Origin: Anaerolineales bacterium
Lineage (GTDB): Bacteria; Chloroflexota; Anaerolineae; 4572-78; NAK82
Direction of reading: 5' to 3'
Length of the DNA: 23,022 bases
Assembly: GCA_024643945.1 (NCBI GenBank)
Contig: JAHELX010000025.1
Location: 1 to 23,022, forward strand
Part shown: positions 20,524-23,022 of the stretch, piece after piece
Layout: each line of letters opens with the position of its first letter
Position numbering within the stretch: position 1 is the stretch's first letter
The notes under the pieces: generated by a model
What the model saw: the letters and a program-made list of their open reading frames with translations, nothing else
Told to the model about the DNA's origin: nothing
Databases searched by the model: none
Position numbers and translations under genes: made by a program

Positions 20524-21549
20524 TCACGTTTTACGCAACAGGTGGGATGTATCACGTAACTCCTCGAGGGACGTTGCGCCAATGCAAAACATCGTCGTCC
20601 GTAGTTCGGCAGTAGTTACGTCGATGGTTTCCATCACGGCGTCAGTGGAAATCACCGCCGCCTTGAGGAATGGGCCAGCCATTCCGGCTAACTGGGCGCC
20701 AAGAGCGATAGACTTGGCAATATCGAGGCCGTTGCGTAGTCCTCCGCTGGCGATAATGGGCAGTTGAGGCGCGCCCTCGCGGATCATCTGAATGGATTCA
20801 GCCGTGGGAATACCCCAGTCTCTAAAGGTGGCAGCTACCCGCCGGCGTACCTCTGTGTCGGCTCGGTACATTTCCACCTGGCTCCAACTAGTCCCGCCGG
20901 CGCCGGCCACGTCAATGGCGGCGATACCTGCGTCGGCTAGACGGCGGGCGATCTGCTTCGAGAAGCCCCAGCCCACCTCTTTAGCGACGACAGGCACTTC
21001 GAGACTTTTGCATACCGCCTCTATCTTGTCGAGAAGCCCGGCGAAGTTGGTGTTGCCCTCGGGTTGGAGTGCTTCTTGTAAGGGGTTAAAGTGGAGAAAC
21101 AAGGCATCGGCCTCTACCATCTCGACCGTGCGCCGGCAATGGTCTACGGTATAACCGTAGTTCAATTGCACTGCCCCCAGGTTGGCGAAAAGTAAAATGT
21201 CGGGAGCGACCGAACGCACGACCAGGAACGATTCGGCCAGTGATGCATCTTCCAAAGCGGCTCGCATCGAGCCGAGCCCCATCGCAATGCCAGCCTCTTG
21301 AGCGGCAGTAGCTAGAGTGCGATTGATCATGTGCGCTCGCTCAGTCCCGCCGGTCATCGAGGAGATGAGCAAAGGCGCACGCAGAGGTTTGCCGAAGAAG
21401 GAGGTGCTGAGATCAACCGCTACCAGGTCCAATTCAGGGAGGGCCTGGTGAATGAAGCGATATTGTTCCAGCCCTGTGGTCAACCGGTTGAAGCCAACAT
21501 CTTCTTCCAGGTTGATGCGAATGTGGTCGGCTTTTCTCTGTTCAAGCAT
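20524..21549 (-). CDS. fni: Type 2 isopentenyl-diphosphate isomerase (FMN-dependent)
   Basis: The enzyme interconverts isopentenyl and dimethylallyl diphosphate, using reduced FMN and Mg2+, in the cytoplasm. The 341-residue length is normal. Family motifs are all visible: RKADHIRI near the start, [11 protein letters not shown] (59-68), [11 protein letters not shown] (119-129), the [14 protein letters not shown] block (153-166, with metal/substrate residues Gln158 and Glu159), [12 protein letters not shown] (186-197), [10 protein letters not shown] (213-222) and [16 protein letters not shown] for phosphate/FMN binding. I chose the ATG at 21549, where family homology begins. An in-frame TTG at 21633 would add 28 atypical residues within the leader. 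The promoter is near-consensus, and the gene is divergent from acpP. The downstream polyprenyl synthase uses its products. Confidence 0.95.
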   Translation of the reverse strand: MLEQRKADHIRINLEEDVGFNRLTTGLEQYRFIHQALPELDLVAVDLSTSFFGKPLRAPLLISSMTGGTERAHMINRTLATAAQEAGIAMGLGSMRAALEDASLAESFLVVRSVAPDILLFANLGAVQLNYGYTVDHCRRTVEMVEADALFLHFNPLQEALQPEGNTNFAGLLDKIEAVCKSLEVPVVAKEVGWGFSKQIARRLADAGIAAIDVAGAGGTSWSQVEMYRADTEVRRRVAATFRDWGIPTAESIQMIREGAPQLPIIASGGLRNGLDIAKSIALGAQLAGMAGPFLKAAVISTDAVMETIDVTTAELRTTMFCIGATSLEELRDTSHLLRKT

Positions 21550-21664
21550 CGAGTGTTTTGACCTTTTGCGCGTAACTTTTGCACAGGCACGGTGTTTATG
21601 TGAGAGGATGCGGGTGTCAGCATTGCATATCAATCGTTTGCCTTACACCCGAGTGTGCCAACGC

Positions 21665-21693
21665 AGTTTACCAGTAGCGTCGAGGCTTGTCAA
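21665..21693 (-). promoter_or_regulatory. Promoter of the IPP isomerase gene
   Basis: On the minus strand, a perfect TTGACA (21693-21688) and TAAACT (21670-21665) are 17 bp apart. Transcription would start near 21658, with a leader of about 110 nt. Confidence 0.68.
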
Positions 21694-21727
21694 GCCCGCT
21701 GGCTGGTGAGGGTAGGCTGGAGCCTCG

Positions 21728-21756
21728 TTGACAACTTGGGCGATGGCTGGTAAAAT
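21728..21756 (+). promoter_or_regulatory. Strong promoter of acpP
   Basis: A perfect TTGACA (21728-21733) and TAAAAT (21751-21756) are spaced by 17 bp. This is the closest match to consensus in the window, as expected for a highly expressed gene. The start is predicted near 21763, about 43 nt before the ATG. Confidence 0.8.
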
Positions 21757-21805
21757 CCACGAGGTGCCCGCTCAAAAACTCATGCTCAGAAGGAGGCATT
21801 GTCTT

Positions 21806-22045
21806 ATGTCCAAAGAGGAAATCTTCGAGAAAGTGAAGGCAATCATCGTTGACCAGCTTGGTGTTGACGAGGACAGAGTAACGATGGACGCTAGCTTTCG
21901 GGATGACCTGGAAGCTGACTCACTGGATTTGGTCGAATTGATCATGGCCTTTGAAGAGGAGTTCGGCGGCGAAATCTCCGACGAAGAGGCGCAGAAGATC
22001 ACTACGGTGGGCGAGGCAGTAACCTATTTGGAATCTCACATGTAG
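21806..22045 (+). CDS. acpP: Acyl carrier protein
   Basis: This 79-residue, very acidic helical protein carries fatty acyl chains during fatty acid synthesis. Ser39 in the ADSLDLVEL motif is the 4'-phosphopantetheine attachment site, and [23 protein letters not shown] covers the recognition helix used by partner enzymes. The ATG at 21806 is preceded by AAGGAGG, 9 nt upstream; longer reading to 21728 would start inside the promoter. A near-consensus promoter lies upstream and a terminator downstream, so it is monocistronic. No fab genes are adjacent in the window; the divergent neighbour is the IPP isomerase gene. The call as the housekeeping ACP rather than a polyketide-specific carrier rests on length and sequence. 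Confidence 0.95.
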   Translation: MSKEEIFEKVKAIIVDQLGVDEDRVTMDASFRDDLEADSLDLVELIMAFEEEFGGEISDEEAQKITTVGEAVTYLESHM

Positions 22046-22080
22046 GCCTTGCCCGGCTTGATTTGAAGCGATATAGATTG

Positions 22081-22121
22081 AAGCCAGTCCCGGGTCAATC
22101 AGGGCAGAGGGGCTGGTTTTT
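22081..22121 (+). terminator. Intrinsic terminator of acpP
   Basis: CCAGTCCC (22084-22091) pairs with GGGGCTGG (22109-22116) with one G-T wobble and a loop of about 17 nt, followed by TTTTT at 22117-22121. It starts 36 bp after the acpP stop. Confidence 0.75.
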
Positions 22122-22169
22122 GCTTTGACTGCTCCAGGCTATGATATTGGGCAAAGGGATGTCGTACTC

Positions 22170-22778
22170 TTGCAGAAAGTCAGCGTGGCGATATTAGCTG
22201 GAGGCCAGAGCCGCCGCATGGGCCGGGACAAGGCGTTCTTACCCGTGGCAGCGCGTCCGGTCATCGAGCGGGTCATGCAGCGCGTAAATCCCTTAAGCGA
22301 CGACGTAACGATTATCAGCAACACGCCTGAGAAGTATGATCACTTGGGATGTCGCATGGAAAGTGATGTGTACCCGGGCAAAGGGTCCTTGGGAGGCATT
22401 TACACTGCCATCCACATGGCGCGCTATTCATATTGCCTGGTGGTCGCCTGCGACATGCCCTTCCTCAATCCCAATCTCTTGCAGCATCTGATGACTCTGA
22501 CCTCTGGCTTCGACGTGGTCATCCCCCGTATCAAGGATTTTCCCGAGACGATGCACGCTATCTACGGCAAGGGTTGCCTGGAGCCCATTGAATGGCGGTT
22601 GCTGGCCGGCCATCTGAAGATTATTGCCTTCTTTGAGGACGTGCGCGTGCGCTACGTAGAACGTGATGACGTGGCACGCTTTGATCCGAACTTTTACTCG
22701 TTCCTCAATATGAATACTCCTGCGGACTGGGAACAAGTGCAGCGCTTGGCGGAGGAGGAATATAATACCCGTACATAG
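22170..22778 (+). CDS. mobA: MobA-like molybdenum cofactor guanylyltransferase
   Basis: The protein is about 202 residues and has the nucleotidyltransferase signature LAGGQSRRMGRDKA (9-22) that binds the nucleotide triphosphate, then KGSLGGIYTAI (71-81) and the metal-binding VACDMPFL (92-99). In MobA this catalyses transfer of GMP to molybdopterin. The C-terminal half is typical of MobA in length and in the LNMNTPADWE motif. The start is unclear. I prefer the TTG at 22170, with AAAGGGA about 10 nt upstream; an in-frame TTG at 22125 lies in the tail of the acpP terminator. No other molybdenum cofactor gene is visible. A related nucleotidyltransferase with another substrate (for example a cytidylyltransferase like MocA) cannot be excluded. 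Confidence 0.85.
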   Translation: MQKVSVAILAGGQSRRMGRDKAFLPVAARPVIERVMQRVNPLSDDVTIISNTPEKYDHLGCRMESDVYPGKGSLGGIYTAIHMARYSYCLVVACDMPFLNPNLLQHLMTLTSGFDVVIPRIKDFPETMHAIYGKGCLEPIEWRLLAGHLKIIAFFEDVRVRYVERDDVARFDPNFYSFLNMNTPADWEQVQRLAEEEYNTRT

Positions 22779-22897
22779 AATTTGCGAGGAGATTGAGCGA
22801 TATGTTGCCCTTGCAACTCAGGATTCTTCCTCAGTGGGGAGGTACACTCCGATGCATTGGGTATTATCTCTCGTGCTTATAGAATAGGAGTTGAACG

Positions 22898-23022
22898 ATG
22901 ACTTTAAAAGCGGAGATACTTTCTCGGTTCTCGGGTGAAGCAGGGGAGCGCCTCTTGTACCTCCCGGACCTCACGTTGTGGTACGACTGGAATCAAAGCA
23001 GGGGTGCCCTACCTGATCGGTG
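22898..23022 (+). CDS. Start of an unidentified gene (3' end beyond window)
   Basis: An ATG at 22898 with AGGAG 7 nt upstream (22886-22890) opens a frame of 41 codons that runs off the window. The visible residues (MTLKAEILSRFSGEAGERLL, then YLPDLTLWYDWNQSRGALPD) are well-formed protein sequence without a signal peptide. The layout, with a short N-terminal helix, 'F.GE', and a Pro/Trp/Tyr-rich stretch, faintly recalls the N-terminus of uroporphyrinogen-decarboxylase-like methyltransferases, but this is too short to call. A 119-bp gap separates it from mobA. Confidence 0.6.
   Translation, partial: MTLKAEILSRFSGEAGERLLYLPDLTLWYDWNQSRGALPDR

Overview
The window looks like a chromosomal segment of a Chloroflexota bacterium (Anaerolineae or a related class). 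This is inferred from the roughly 55% GC content, the Thr/Pro-rich 'PTPTATPTP' cell-surface stalk, the mix of Hanks-type kinases with FHA and PQQ-repeat proteins, a type 2 IPP isomerase, and degenerate 7-bp repeats between genes. No rRNA, tRNA, CRISPR array, phage gene or transposase gene was found. Genes lie on both strands in short operons.

Region 1 (1-5500): the 3' part of a membrane-anchored transglutaminase-like protein, then a convergent dppA-dppB-dppC-type peptide ABC transporter operon (minus strand) without ATPase genes. A 391-bp gene-free stretch follows. It holds a minus-strand terminator, a second hairpin and three tandem 20-bp repeats, and ends in the promoter of aroQ (type II 3-dehydroquinase).

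Region 2 (5581-8690): an 81-bp palindromic MITE-like element flanked by a 9-bp direct repeat. It sits 7 bp upstream of the promoter of a large exported GH3-like protein with an Ig-like domain, a Thr/Pro stalk and C-terminal membrane segments.

Region 3 (8705-17634): a phospho-signalling island. It encodes a membrane-anchored Ser/Thr kinase, an FHA-winged-helix regulator, a CpXC zinc-ribbon protein with four helical repeats, an 81-residue unknown protein, a zinc-ribbon/FHA protein, a J-domain-VWA fusion, a PP2C phosphatase, and a second kinase fused to an eight-bladed PQQ-type propeller. The kinases and the phosphatase would write and erase Thr phosphorylation, and the two FHA proteins would read it. 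One FHA reader also carries a DNA-binding domain. The VWA/J-domain and zinc-ribbon proteins may be scaffolds or clients. This is the best candidate in the window for a little-described system.

Region 4 (17797-23022): housekeeping genes. These are hemW (radical SAM, with an unusual internal insertion), a short-chain polyprenyl diphosphate synthase and a type 2 IPP isomerase (isoprenoid supply), acpP (acyl carrier protein), mobA-like molybdenum cofactor guanylyltransferase, and the first 41 codons of an unidentified gene. Near-consensus sigma-70-type promoters precede aroQ, the GH3-like gene, the CpXC gene, the kinase-propeller gene, fni and acpP. Several genes appear to lack a Shine-Dalgarno sequence and may be transcribed leaderless.
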